Origin: Sphingobacterium paludis
Lineage (GTDB): Bacteria > Bacteroidota > Bacteroidia > Sphingobacteriales > Sphingobacteriaceae
Length of the DNA stretch: 64,000 nt
Assembly (NCBI RefSeq): GCF_004364125.1
Contig: NZ_SNZV01000001.1
Span: 186,001 to 250,000 of the forward strand
Reading direction: 5' to 3'
Below the pieces are notes generated by a model. The model had not been told where the DNA came from, made no database searches, and worked only from the letters and a program-made list of their open reading frames with translations. The stretch's first letter is position 1, and each line of letters starts with the position of its first letter. A program made the position numbers and the translations under genes. Of this stretch, positions 1 through 8,458 are shown one piece after another.

Positions 1-26
1 TTAACCTTTATGTTTTACATATCAAT

Positions 27-635
27 ATGAAAGAAAAAATTTTGGCAGCAGCCATATTTGTTAGTATCAGTACAGGGGCATGGGCGCAAAGTGCATTTGG
101 TATTCGAGGGGGGCTAAATCTCGCAACGGAGTTTTCGCGGCAGGATAATCGATCTGGTACAACTAAAATCGCACCCTCATTTCATTTTACAGGATATTAT
201 GACGCACCAATATCGCAAAGCTTCTCTATTCAGCCCGGCCTTTCTTTGCAAGGAAAAGGGGGAAGGTATGATTTGAATAGGGAATCTTTTACCGATAAGC
301 TCCTATACATTGAAGTTCCCGTTAACTTTCTGGGAAGGATTGAAGCTGGAAATGGCGATATGTTTTTCGGGGGCGGACCTTATTTCGCTTATGGCGTTCG
401 TGCAAGAGTATCATCTCGAGGAAAATCGCAGCGCGTGGATTTTGGACAAGGCCCTCATCAACTCAAGCGTTTTGACACCGGAATAGGATTTTTGGCAGGT
501 TATCGATTTTCAAACAGATTAGTGCTGAGTATAGCCAGCTCGGCCGGGTTCATAAATATTGGCAATACCGACGAGGCGAAATTGCTAAACCGCGTGACGT
601 CTTTTAGTGTGGGGTACGAGTTCGGGAAGCGCTAG
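27..635 (+). CDS. PorT-family outer membrane beta-barrel protein
   Basis: A 202-residue secreted protein. Residues 1-20 form a signal peptide (positively charged start, hydrophobic core, cleavage near AWA-Q). The rest alternates short amphipathic strands with Gly/aromatic-rich turns, such as FGIRGGLNLA near the mature N-terminus and a C-terminal strand ending SVGYEFGKR. This is typical of the Bacteroidota outer-membrane beta-barrel domain (PF13568, PorT-like). It is expected to sit in the outer membrane as a small eight-strand-type barrel; ligand and role are unknown. It stands alone, and its ATG start is supported by the signal peptide. Confidence 0.8.
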   Translation: MKEKILAAAIFVSISTGAWAQSAFGIRGGLNLATEFSRQDNRSGTTKIAPSFHFTGYYDAPISQSFSIQPGLSLQGKGGRYDLNRESFTDKLLYIEVPVNFLGRIEAGNGDMFFGGGPYFAYGVRARVSSRGKSQRVDFGQGPHQLKRFDTGIGFLAGYRFSNRLVLSIASSAGFINIGNTDEAKLLNRVTSFSVGYEFGKR

Positions 636-774
636 CTGACGTTTTTGATCTGCCGTACGTTGTTTGAGAACCTGTTTTTTAAGAAGATGCTTACAAGCTA
701 TGGTGTGGCAAAAAACTGTACATGTAGAACGCGGTGCACAGTCTGCTCGCTGCGGCAAAGCGTCACATGATCTG

Positions 775-793
775 CATAGCATGCTGTGCTATG
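775..793. promoter_or_regulatory. Short dyad upstream of the carboxylesterase gene
   Basis: CATAGCA (775-781) and its exact inverse TGCTATG (787-793) flank a 5-nt spacer, about 43 nt before the carboxylesterase start. It could be an operator or a chance palindrome. No repeat of it was noticed nearby. Confidence 0.2.
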
Positions 794-835
794 TAGACGC
801 GCAAATAGATAATAAAGAGTTCAAACGCTGAAAAG

Positions 836-2458
836 ATGGGAAAGATAATAATAGGAGTGGCTTTGCTTTACGCCACGATGCTAGGGTCACAATGCACTGT
901 CGTTAAAAACAACGTAGCTGCGAGGCCAAAAGTCAGTACGCCGTTGGGCGTGTTGGAAGGAATCCAGGATGGAGATGTGGAAGCCTTTAAAGGAATCCCT
1001 TATGCTGCGGCTCCGGTTGGACCACTACGGTGGCGCGCGCCGCAAGCCGTCACGCCGTGGGCAGGTATCCGGGATGCCAGTAAATTTTGCGACGAATGCG
1101 CGCAGGTGACCTGGCCCTATGATGCTGGCAAAATTAAAGCGAATACCTCGGAAGACTGCCTTTATATCAATCTTTGGCGTCCAGCCAAGCGAAGTAGAGG
1201 TAAGCGTTTGCCGGTTATGGTTTGGATCCATGGCGGGTCGTTCGTTGGCGGAGGCAGCTCTGATACGGTAACGTCCGGAGCAGCCTTCGCTAGGCAAGGG
1301 GTCATACTTGCCAGTATCAACTATCGTTTAGGGAGGTTTGGCCACTTTGCTTTCCCAGCCCTTTCAGCAGAACATCCCGAAGAACCCAAGGGCAGCTATG
1401 CGCATATGGATCAGATAGCAGCATTGCAATGGATTAAAAACAATATTGCATCATTCGGTGGCGACCCTAATAATGTTACTATTTTCGGTGAATCTGCAGG
1501 GGGTTTATCCATTCATTCGCTGTTAACGATTCCTGCAGCAAAAGGCTTGTTCCACAAAGCGATTATCCAATCGGCCGGGGGGCGGAATGCCGGGCTAACC
1601 GGCAGGCCAATACAGGAAGAAAATGCCGACCCGCACCATCCTGTTTCCGCACAAACGATAGGCATTAACTTTGCGCGGAGCCGGGGCATACAAGAAACGG
1701 ATGCGGCCGCATTAGCGCAACTCCGCGCACTTCCGTTCGAACAGGTGGTAGGGGGAGGCGAAGAAATTTACAGCCCTAAGCCTCATGCTGTAAGCACGTA
1801 TGCGGGACCTATCGTGGACGGTAAGCTGGTTGTCGAAACTCCGGAGCAGGCATATGCAACCGGGCGCCAGTCAAAAGTTCCACTCTTGATCGGTTTTAAT
1901 AGCGCAGAGATCCTTGCTGGAGTGGTCAATGCGCAATCTAAGGAGGAACTTTTTTCTAAGTTTGCCCCCTATAGTGAAGAAGCAAAAAAGGCGTATGACC
2001 CGGAAGGCAACCGAACATTGGAAGCCTTGTTGCCCATGGTGAACACCGATAAAGGATGGGCGGAACCCTCACGCTTCACGGCAAGATCGTTCACCACAAA
2101 CGACTCGGATGCGTTTGTTTACCTTTTCGATTACGTTCAAACCGCGTTTAGACCCTATTTTCCTTACGGCGCATTCCACACCACCGAGATACCTTTTGTT
2201 TTTAATAATCTTCCTGGTGGGAATGGCGTTAAGCTAACGGAGACCGACAAGCAAGTCGCTGCCATGATGAATACGTATTGGGCAAACTTTGCGAAAAATG
2301 GAGACCCTAATAGATCCGGACTTCCAAGATGGGAAAAGCACGATGCAGGAGATGATACGCTGTTGGAAATTCGCAGCGATGGCACAGCGAGCTCTAGACC
2401 GGACCCATCAAAGCTGCGCCTTAATGTGATAGAAAATACAATTCCGACCTGGAAATAA
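836..2458 (+). CDS. Type B carboxylesterase/lipase, exported
   Basis: A 540-residue serine esterase of the alpha/beta-hydrolase type B carboxylesterase family (PF00135). The N-terminus is a hydrophobic export signal. An early block reads EAFKGIPYA, followed by the oxyanion segment WIHGGSFVGG, the nucleophile elbow GESAGG (Ser near residue 220), the acidic triad member in GFNSAE and the His in GAFHTTEIPF. Length matches the family (500-560). It should hydrolyse carboxylic esters in the periplasm or at the cell surface; the natural substrate cannot be told from sequence. A Cys follows the signal, but GSQC is a poor lipobox, so lipidation is uncertain. The gene is monocistronic and converges with the SMI1/KNR4 gene. 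Confidence 0.88.
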   Translation: MGKIIIGVALLYATMLGSQCTVVKNNVAARPKVSTPLGVLEGIQDGDVEAFKGIPYAAAPVGPLRWRAPQAVTPWAGIRDASKFCDECAQVTWPYDAGKIKANTSEDCLYINLWRPAKRSRGKRLPVMVWIHGGSFVGGGSSDTVTSGAAFARQGVILASINYRLGRFGHFAFPALSAEHPEEPKGSYAHMDQIAALQWIKNNIASFGGDPNNVTIFGESAGGLSIHSLLTIPAAKGLFHKAIIQSAGGRNAGLTGRPIQEENADPHHPVSAQTIGINFARSRGIQETDAAALAQLRALPFEQVVGGGEEIYSPKPHAVSTYAGPIVDGKLVVETPEQAYATGRQSKVPLLIGFNSAEILAGVVNAQSKEELFSKFAPYSEEAKKAYDPEGNRTLEALLPMVNTDKGWAEPSRFTARSFTTNDSDAFVYLFDYVQTAFRPYFPYGAFHTTEIPFVFNNLPGGNGVKLTETDKQVAAMMNTYWANFAKNGDPNRSGLPRWEKHDAGDDTLLEIRSDGTASSRPDPSKLRLNVIENTIPTWK

Positions 2459-2482
2459 GCATGAAAACAAGGGCGACATCAG

Positions 2483-3205
2483 TTAGCCAAATAGACGAGC
2501 TAGAAAGCCCTTTTTCCGGTTCTTAAGTACCCATAGTAATTCATCGGGATGCCGCTGAACAAGTTGGTTTGGGCCAAATTTTCCCCAAGCAAACCCAACG
2601 CCATTTTCACCGGCCGTGAGGTCGGCGATTGTCCATTCATCGCCTTCAAACTCCGACAGAAACGCTTCAAATTCAGGTTTGTTTTTTAGGAAGTCGGTTT
2701 TCGGAACACAGCTTCCGTTATGCTGCCACACCTCCGAAACGGTATTGATCTGGAAATCGTTGATATAATTTTTGCCGGGGTTTTCGTGGAAATTTAAAAG
2801 ATGCTCAAGATATTCATGAAGATCTTGAGAATGCACCATAAAAACCGCTGGGTCGTGACAAGCAAAAAACACCTTGCCGAGATTTCCACGGCTGTCGATA
2901 TCAAGCACCCAGTAGTTTCCGAAACCATCGTGGCCCAAAGTAACAGAGTTTGGTGACAATTCCCAAAATCCAAACTCATCGATCGAGTCAAAATAAACCA
3001 TGTTGAATGCGGCACTGTCCCAACCACGGGTCACCTGTAAAATTTCTAGCAGTTCGTCAGCGATGTGTTTACCCGGAAACGATTCGCGGAGTTCCCGTAT
3101 TTCGGCTTCGCTAAGTGGATCCAGGAAATCTAAGGTATAGCTTTCCCCATCTTCGTCTATAAACGAATTGGTTTTCAATGTGTTGATGATTTCGAGGTTC
3201 GTCAT
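2483..3205 (-). CDS. SMI1/KNR4-like protein
   Basis: A 240-residue cytoplasmic protein with a SMI1/KNR4-type pattern. The N-terminal block has LDPLSEAEIRELRESFPG followed by ELLEILQVTRGWD. The central block is the Gly/Asp-rich LGHDGFGNYWVLDI and then HDPAVFMVHS, and the C-terminal segment is Trp-rich. The superfamily often supplies immunity proteins of polymorphic toxins, but also includes housekeeping members. No toxin or secretion gene lies nearby, so an immunity role is not supported here. The ATG start is clean; the 3' end converges on the esterase gene with a 24-nt gap. Confidence 0.7.
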   Translation of the reverse strand: MTNLEIINTLKTNSFIDEDGESYTLDFLDPLSEAEIRELRESFPGKHIADELLEILQVTRGWDSAAFNMVYFDSIDEFGFWELSPNSVTLGHDGFGNYWVLDIDSRGNLGKVFFACHDPAVFMVHSQDLHEYLEHLLNFHENPGKNYINDFQINTVSEVWQHNGSCVPKTDFLKNKPEFEAFLSEFEGDEWTIADLTAGENGVGFAWGKFGPNQLVQRHPDELLWVLKNRKKGFLARLFG

Positions 3206-3536
3206 ATCGTTTCGCTATAGGGTCTTCATCATAAACAGACGCATGAATTTGCGATCAGCTTCTAATATACGAAATAGCGGTGTTTTCGCCAAAAACGGAC
3301 GGTCATCGTCTATTGCTTAAAGCCGCTGAGGCACTTTGCAACGCACATTTACTTTTTCCAGGGGATACGTTCTTATGAAGGTAGACAGGGCGTAGCTGTG
3401 AAAATAGATACGATTCTGTTATTTATTGAGACTGTTTAACTAACCAGGGGAGTTGCTTACTCTTAAATTTGTGTCGACATCCAATTTCGCAGTTGCGATA
3501 TATCTAAATAACAGAAAAAAAATAGTTCAATAGAGC
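3206..3536. other. 331-nt intergenic region with candidate GH43 promoter
   Basis: No credible gene is seen. A TAAATTTG box at 3464-3471 fits the Bacteroidota -7 element and would give a GH43 leader of about 60 nt. No well-placed -33 TTG partner is obvious. The rest is unremarkable AT-rich sequence shared with the upstream side of the divergent SMI1/KNR4 gene. Confidence 0.45.
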
Positions 3537-4481
3537 ATGAAAAAAAACACACTTATAGTCAGAACTGTGCTAGCGTGTGCACTACTGCTTGCGTCCTGCA
3601 ATACCCAAAAACGCGATCAGGTCAGTACATTAGCTCTTGCAGATCCCTTTATCTTGCAACATGATAACCGCTATTTTGCTTACGGAACAAGCTCTGACGA
3701 TGGTTTTGAAGTGTACCAATCCGATAATCTGCAATCGTGGACAAAACACAAGCAGTTGCTGCTGAAGAAGGAAGACTCTTACGGAAACAAGTGGTTTTGG
3801 GCTCCTGAAGTCTATTACCATCCTAAAACAGCTAAATTTCACCTTTTTTACTCTGCAGAAGAACATATCTGTGTGGCAATGGCTGATTCGCCGCTAGGCC
3901 CTTTTAAGCAAGTTGATAAGAAACCCATGCGAGCCGAGAAGGGCATTGACTCTTCGCTTTTTATCGACGAGGATGGTAAGGCTTATCTGTATTTTGTGCG
4001 CTTTACCGATGGGAATGAGATCTGGGTGGCCGAATTGGAAGATGATTGGCAAACGGTGAAAGAAGAAACATTGACGAAATGTATCCAGGCGGCCACACAA
4101 CCATGGGAGAACGCGTTGGGTAAAGTTGCCGAAGGCGCTTCGGTCATCAAGCGTAAAGGAACGTATTATCTCCTTTATTCCGGTAATGATTTTCGCAGTC
4201 CGGAGTATGCTGTTGGTTTTGCTACGGCGAGCGCTCCGACCGGTCCTTGGGTAAAGTCTACGCAAAACCCCATTTTGCATCGACCGGAAAAAACGCTCGT
4301 TGGAACGGGGCACGGCGCTTATTTTACAGATAAAAAAGGAAAGTTGAAATACGTTTTCCATGCACATAAGGATAGCTCGAAGGTTAATCCGCGACTTCTT
4401 TACATTGTTGATATGGCGATCGAAAACAAAGAGGTAACCATGGATAAGAGCAGTATCATTCGCCCGCAGGTGGTTGAATAA
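3537..4481 (+). CDS. Glycoside hydrolase family 43 lipoprotein
   Basis: A 314-residue five-bladed beta-propeller glycosidase. A lipobox LLAS-C places the lipidated Cys at residue 21, so the protein is membrane-anchored. The three GH43 catalytic acids are visible: Asp36 in ADPF (general base), Asp138 in GIDSS (pKa modulator) and Glu199 in AEGASV (general acid). The substrate-binding block WAPEVYYH is also present. Family members cleave alpha-L-arabinofuranosides or beta-xylosides in plant polysaccharides; specificity cannot be assigned. There is no SusC/SusD pair beside it, so it is an orphan rather than part of a polysaccharide utilisation locus. Confidence 0.88.
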   Translation: MKKNTLIVRTVLACALLLASCNTQKRDQVSTLALADPFILQHDNRYFAYGTSSDDGFEVYQSDNLQSWTKHKQLLLKKEDSYGNKWFWAPEVYYHPKTAKFHLFYSAEEHICVAMADSPLGPFKQVDKKPMRAEKGIDSSLFIDEDGKAYLYFVRFTDGNEIWVAELEDDWQTVKEETLTKCIQAATQPWENALGKVAEGASVIKRKGTYYLLYSGNDFRSPEYAVGFATASAPTGPWVKSTQNPILHRPEKTLVGTGHGAYFTDKKGKLKYVFHAHKDSSKVNPRLLYIVDMAIENKEVTMDKSSIIRPQVVE

Positions 4482-4516
4482 AACGGCCAATGAAATGCGC
4501 GCAATGCTGTAATCTT

Positions 4517-4542
4517 CAAAAGCTGGAGACGCTTTTGTCTTT
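4517..4542 (+). terminator. Weak hairpin after the GH43 gene
   Basis: CAAAAGC (4517-4523) pairs with GCTTTTG (4531-4537), followed by a broken T tract (TCTTTCC). It is short, so a weak terminator at best. Confidence 0.3.
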
Positions 4543-4656
4543 CCTGTGGTTTTCAGCCGTTGTGTACAAAAAATGTAGCTGGGCGTAATTGTTTTCTGAG
4601 CGTAATAAAAATGTTTTAGCTTCCTTTTTGTTGCGTAGTATTTTCTAAATAATATG

Positions 4657-4664
4657 TACCTTTG
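4657..4664 (+). promoter_or_regulatory. TAnnTTTG promoter of purF-like gene
   Basis: TACCTTTG is a perfect -7 box ending 17 nt before the ATG at 4682. A TTG at 4631-4633 lies 23 nt upstream, an acceptable -33 distance. The leader would be only about 10-13 nt. Confidence 0.7.
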
Positions 4665-4681
4665 CACCATCAATTCAAGCT

Positions 4682-6592
4682 ATGAGTGACGCTATAAAAC
4701 ATGAGTGCGGTATAGCACTTGTTCGACTACTGAAACCCCTATCTTATTATCAGGAAAAATACGGAACGCCCTACTATGGCATTAACAAGTTGTATCTTCT
4801 TATGGAGAAGCAGCATAATAGAGGCCAAGATGGAGCGGGTATTGCAACGATCAAATTTGATGTGAAACCGGGCAACCGATACATTTCCCGGTACCGTGCT
4901 ATGGGGTCTTCTGCTGTCGCCGATATTTTCGAATACGTGCAGAAGAAGTTTGCTGCAGTGAATAAGGCTTATCCGGTGGAATCCAAGGATACCGATTGGT
5001 TGAAAGAGCATGTGAGCTTTACGGGAGAAGTCCTTCTGGGGCACCTTCGCTACGGAACACATGGTAAGAACAGTATCGAAAGTTGTCACCCATTCTTACG
5101 CCAAAACAATTGGATGACACGTAACCTGGTCGTTGCCGGTAACTTCAATATGACGAATGTTGACGAGCTGTTGCAACAGCTGTATGAATTGGGTCAGCAC
5201 CCGAAAGAGCAGGCCGATACCGTAACCGTATTAGAGAAAATAGGGCACTTTCTGGATGATGAAAATCAGGAACTTTTCGATCAATTCAAACAAGAAGGCT
5301 ACTCGAATATAGAAATCAGTGCGCAGATAGCAAAGAACCTCGATGTTGCCAAAATATTGACCCGTTCCGCAAAAACATGGGACGGTGGATATACCATTGC
5401 TGGTATCTTCGGTCATGGCGACGCGTTCGTGATGCGCGATCCAGCGGGTATACGTCCGGCATTTTACTATCAGGATGATGAAGTGTTGGTAGTTGCCTCA
5501 GAGCGCCCCGTGATTCAAACCGCATTTAACGTGCCTTTGGGAGCCGTACAGGAAATTAAACCAGGACATGCGTTGATCGCTAAAAAAGACGGTACGATAA
5601 CGCAAGAGATGTTCCGCCAGCCAGCAGAACAAAAATCCTGTTCGTTCGAACGGATCTATTTCTCGCGCGGGTCCGACGCCGATATCTATAAAGAACGTAA
5701 AGAATTAGGACGCTTACTATGTCCGCAGATTTTGGAAGCGGTAGGGAGTGATATTAAAAATACGGTCTTTTCTTTTATCCCGAATACAGCAGAAGTTTCA
5801 TATTACGGTGTGATGGAAGGGATCAATACCTACGTCCGTAAATACCAAAAAGATGTATTATTGAAACGAGCTGATAAGATCTCTGACGCCGAATTGGAAG
5901 AGATGATCAATATCACGCCCCGATTTGAGAAGCTCAATGTGAAGGATGCAAAGTTGCGTACCTTCATCACGCAGGATGCCGATCGGACTGATATGGTGCA
6001 GCATGTATATGATACCACGTACGGTATTGTGAAAGACCATCAAGATACAATCGTAGCGATTGATGATTCGATCGTGCGGGGTACCACGCTTAAGCAAAGT
6101 ATCTTAACTATTCTAGATCGTTTGAATCCGAAAAAAATTGTGATTGTCTCTTCAGCACCGCAGATTCGTTACCCAGACTGTTACGGGATTGATATGTCCA
6201 GAATGGGCGAATTCGTAGCCTTTGAAGCGGCAATATCCTTACTCAAACAAAATGGTTTAGCCCATATTGTGGATGAAGTATATCAACGCTGTTTGGCCTC
6301 GGTTACGAAGCCAAAAGACGAGGTAGAAAACTACGTAAAAGCAATTTACGAGCCCTTTACCGATGTAGAGATCTCTGCAGAAATTGCACGCATCATCCGC
6401 CCACATAATTTGAAAGCCGAACTTGAGGTCGTTTATCAAACCTTGGACAACTTGCATAAAGCCTGTCCAAACCATTTGGGCGATTGGTATTTCTCTGGCG
6501 ATTATCCGACACCTGGTGGTAACAAGGTGGTGAATAAAGCCTTTATGAACTGGGTAGAGGGGAAGAACGTAAGAGCGTATTTTAGTAGTTAA
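4682..6592 (+). CDS. purF: Long-form amidophosphoribosyltransferase-like protein
   Basis: A 636-residue protein with an N-terminal class II (Ntn) glutaminase and a C-terminal phosphoribosyltransferase domain, the architecture of PurF (PRPP + Gln to 5-phosphoribosylamine, first step of purine synthesis). Cys9 in HECGIA would be the nucleophile after propeptide removal. HNRGQDGAGIAT, LGHLRYGTHG and the PRPP loop IDDSIVRGTT are intact. It is about 130-160 residues longer than classical PurF, with extra sequence around residues 160-220 and at the C-terminus. Some Bacteroidota carry such a long paralogue beside a normal PurF, so exact function is less certain than the fold. It is monocistronic with its own promoter. 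Confidence 0.82.
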   Translation: MSDAIKHECGIALVRLLKPLSYYQEKYGTPYYGINKLYLLMEKQHNRGQDGAGIATIKFDVKPGNRYISRYRAMGSSAVADIFEYVQKKFAAVNKAYPVESKDTDWLKEHVSFTGEVLLGHLRYGTHGKNSIESCHPFLRQNNWMTRNLVVAGNFNMTNVDELLQQLYELGQHPKEQADTVTVLEKIGHFLDDENQELFDQFKQEGYSNIEISAQIAKNLDVAKILTRSAKTWDGGYTIAGIFGHGDAFVMRDPAGIRPAFYYQDDEVLVVASERPVIQTAFNVPLGAVQEIKPGHALIAKKDGTITQEMFRQPAEQKSCSFERIYFSRGSDADIYKERKELGRLLCPQILEAVGSDIKNTVFSFIPNTAEVSYYGVMEGINTYVRKYQKDVLLKRADKISDAELEEMINITPRFEKLNVKDAKLRTFITQDADRTDMVQHVYDTTYGIVKDHQDTIVAIDDSIVRGTTLKQSILTILDRLNPKKIVIVSSAPQIRYPDCYGIDMSRMGEFVAFEAAISLLKQNGLAHIVDEVYQRCLASVTKPKDEVENYVKAIYEPFTDVEISAEIARIIRPHNLKAELEVVYQTLDNLHKACPNHLGDWYFSGDYPTPGGNKVVNKAFMNWVEGKNVRAYFSS

Positions 6593-6600
6593 ACTATTGT

Positions 6601-6860
6601 ACTTAGATTATAGTACTAGATTATAGTACTTAGAAAAGTGTAGAGCGTATTGAGTATTGCGTATTGAGACATGTGTGTGAATAGATTGCAGTACTTAGAT
6701 TGTAGTAGTTAGATTATAGTACTTAGAAAAGTGTAGTGCGTATTGAGTATTGCGTATTGAGACATGTGTGTGAATAGATTGTAGTAGTTAGATTATAGTA
6801 CTTAGAAAAGTGTAGAGCGTATTGAGGTATGTGTATGAATAGATTTTAGTACTTCGTTAT
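6601..6860. repeat. Imperfect 79/93-bp tandem repeat
   Basis: A core beginning GATTATAGTACTTAGAAAAG occurs at 6619, 6712 and 6791, giving periods of 93 and 79 bp. The 14-bp difference is one extra GTACTTAGATT-type subunit in the first unit. Each unit continues with GCGTATTGAG, and the first two with GTATTGCGTATTGAGAC and TGTGTGTGAATAGATT. The third is truncated and degenerate. No ORF of note crosses it. Confidence 0.85.
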
Positions 6861-6935
6861 GTAGATTTAGTGTGGCGCCAAGTCAGTGATGCCTGATGCA
6901 TGTTAAAGTGAGATCCTACAAAAGGCGGGAAGGAG

Positions 6936-6975
6936 CGTCATTGCGAGCCAGAGGAACGAGGGCGCGGCAATCTTG
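6936..6975. repeat. GTCATTGCGAG-type dispersed palindromic element
   Basis: CGTCATTGCGAG at the left and GCGGCAATCTTGCG at the right enclose an imperfect palindrome (ATTGC against GCAAT). This wording (GTCATTGCGAG...GCAATC) is a common short intergenic repeat in many bacterial genomes, including Bacteroidota. Only one copy is in this window. Confidence 0.6.
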
Positions 6976-6995
6976 CGTGTCGGGAGACTTATGAC

Positions 6996-7072
6996 CCTTA
7001 AATTTTGACTTTTTACTTATCACGTTCGACTTCTTACTTTTTTTACTTTTTACTTTTTCGTTTTTACTTTAT
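6996..7072. repeat. Degenerate GACTTTTTACTT array before rplU
   Basis: T-rich sequence made of variants of TTTTGACTTTTTACTT and TTTTTACTTTTTACTTTTT, running up to the rplU promoter. It resembles the array at 61852-61986. It has no coding potential and could be a slippage-prone simple sequence. Confidence 0.65.
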
Positions 7073-7076
7073 TTCA

Positions 7077-7084
7077 TATCTTTG
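7077..7084 (+). promoter_or_regulatory. TAnnTTTG promoter of rplU-rpmA
   Basis: TATCTTTG, a perfect -7 box, lies 36 nt before the rplU ATG. The T-rich repeat array supplies the upstream region. Confidence 0.7.
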
Positions 7085-7120
7085 CAGCTCATTAAATATT
7101 AACAGATTTATTATATAACA

Positions 7121-7432
7121 ATGTACGCAATAGTAAATATAGCAGGACAGCAATTTAAGGTTGCAAAAGACCAATATCTTTTTGTGCACCGTTTACAAGG
7201 AGACGAAGGCGCTAGTATTGAATTTGACAATGTATTGTTAGCAGAAGACGGTGGTAAATTCACTGTAGGTACACCAAGTATTTCAGGTGCTAAAGTTTCG
7301 GCTACTATTTTGTCTCATTTGAAAGGTGATAAAGTTATCGTTTTCAAGAAAAAACGTCGTAAAGGCTACAAAAAGAAAAACGGTCACCGTCAACAATTCA
7401 CTAAAATCCAGATTACTGGTATCAGTTTATAA
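7121..7432 (+). CDS. rplU: Ribosomal protein L21
   Basis: A 103-residue large-subunit ribosomal protein that binds 23S rRNA. The hallmarks are [14 protein letters not shown] at the N-terminus, the central [15 protein letters not shown] and the basic tail with [18 protein letters not shown], which matches the L21 signature. Length is normal (about 103). It is the first gene of the universal rplU-rpmA pair, 50 nt before L27. Confidence 0.98.
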   Translation: MYAIVNIAGQQFKVAKDQYLFVHRLQGDEGASIEFDNVLLAEDGGKFTVGTPSISGAKVSATILSHLKGDKVIVFKKKRRKGYKKKNGHRQQFTKIQITGISL

Positions 7433-7482
7433 TCGAGTTTTTAATCTGACTGTTTCCAACAGTCATAAATTAGGATAAAGAA

Positions 7483-7755
7483 ATGGCACATAAAAAAGGT
7501 GCGGGTAGTTCCAAGAACGGCCGTGAGTCACATAGCAAGAGATTAGGTATTAAGATTTTCGGTGGTCAGCTAGCTATCGCTGGTAACATCATCGTACGTC
7601 AACGCGGTACATTGCACAACCCTGATGCTAACGTAGGTGTAGGTAAAGACCACACATTGTACGCACTAGTTGATGGTACTGTTGTTTTTCGTAAGAAAGC
7701 AAACAACAAATCTTATGTATCAGTAGTTCCAGTTGCTGCTGCTGAGCAAAACTAA
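7483..7755 (+). CDS. rpmA: Ribosomal protein L27
   Basis: A 90-residue ribosomal protein whose N-terminus reaches the peptidyl transferase centre. It begins [16 protein letters not shown], with no Firmicutes-type cleavable extension, and carries the L27 signature VRQRGT followed by [11 protein letters not shown]. It is cotranscribed with rplU and followed by a strong terminator. Confidence 0.98.
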   Translation: MAHKKGAGSSKNGRESHSKRLGIKIFGGQLAIAGNIIVRQRGTLHNPDANVGVGKDHTLYALVDGTVVFRKKANNKSYVSVVPVAAAEQN

Positions 7756-7771
7756 TAAGGTTTATACCCAT

Positions 7772-7809
7772 AAAAAAGCCGTGAAGAGTTATTTCTTCAC
7801 GGCTTTTTT
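7772..7809 (+). terminator. Terminator of rplU-rpmA
   Basis: AAAAAAGCCGTGAAG (7772-7786) is the inverse of CTTCACGGCTTTTTT (7795-7809), with an 8-nt loop and a T tract. It could also act on the opposite strand. Confidence 0.9.
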
Positions 7810-7973
7810 TGTGGGGTATTACGTTGTTATATGAGGTGTGGTGAGCCATGTCGCGGGTTGTTGGATGAATCACCGCTTTTCGAGCAGGAGTGTCAGCGAT
7901 TTTATTTAGCGTGTGCTCATTCGCTCCCTACGCGATGCAAAGGGCTTACACAGTGCTTTTCGCTCAAAGTAGC

Positions 7974-8165
7974 TTAGGAAAAAAGTCTTTTCGCCCTGAA
8001 ATAAAAGTAGAGTCCTAGCGCGAAAACAGGTGCGCTTATCGATAAGTACAGCGCAGCGGGCATCGGTGCATCTGCTACCCCTATAGACTGGCTGTTGAAT
8101 TGCGATAGATAAATAAACCCAAATACAATTCCTACCATCATTAAAAGTTTTCCAATATTACTCAT
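7974..8165 (-). CDS. Small two-helix membrane protein
   Basis: A 63-residue protein of no recognised family. Two hydrophobic helices are visible: residues 5-20 (IGKLLMMVGIVFGFIY) and 38-56, joined by a short loop and ended by RAKRLFS, so both ends probably face the cytoplasm. An in-frame upstream ATG at 8207 would add 14 polar residues (PGIYYIHPIKC...) before the first helix. I prefer 8165 because it starts directly at the helix. Gene reality rests on the membrane pattern only. Confidence 0.5.
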   Translation of the reverse strand: MSNIGKLLMMVGIVFGFIYLSQFNSQSIGVADAPMPAALYLSISAPVFALGLYFYFRAKRLFS

Positions 8166-8401
8166 CTGTACGCATTTAATTGGGTGAATATAATAAATAC
8201 CGGGCATAACTACCAGATGTTGTGGTCGACGTAACCTTGCAAAGGAACATGCTGCCGCGGTGAGGGCGCTGTATAATCAGCGTGGATGGAAATCGGTGGG
8301 GCTTTGTTCGGCGTGTTTCCCCATATACTGAATTTTAGATACAAAAAAACAGGTCATCGTATTATTACCCGTTTTTAAAATCAGCTACTTCTTCCAAATA
8401 A

Positions 8402-8436
8402 AAAAAGGAGTTTTTGACCTACAAAAACTCCTTTTT
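8402..8436 (-). terminator. Terminator of queA
   Basis: AAAAAGGAGTTTTT (8402-8415) is the exact inverse of AAAAACTCCTTTTT (8423-8436), with a 7-nt loop. It lies 22 nt past the queA stop, and the minus-strand copy ends in a T run. Confidence 0.85.
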
Positions 8437-8458
8437 AACAACTAGTATTATTGTTCGT

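Noticed and set aside
585..782. 65-codon minus-strand ORF after the outer-membrane barrel gene
   Set aside because: Cys-rich random composition, overlaps the barrel gene end, no promoter.
836..900. Carboxylesterase as a lipoprotein
   Set aside because: GSQC is a poor lipobox (Gln at -1), so a plain signal peptide is as likely.
3894..4673. 259-codon minus-strand ORF opposite GH43
   Set aside because: It overlaps a well-supported GH43 gene with all catalytic residues; no family features.
6601..6860. Possible CRISPR array
   Set aside because: Units are 79-93 bp and near-identical throughout, without unique spacers or cas genes.
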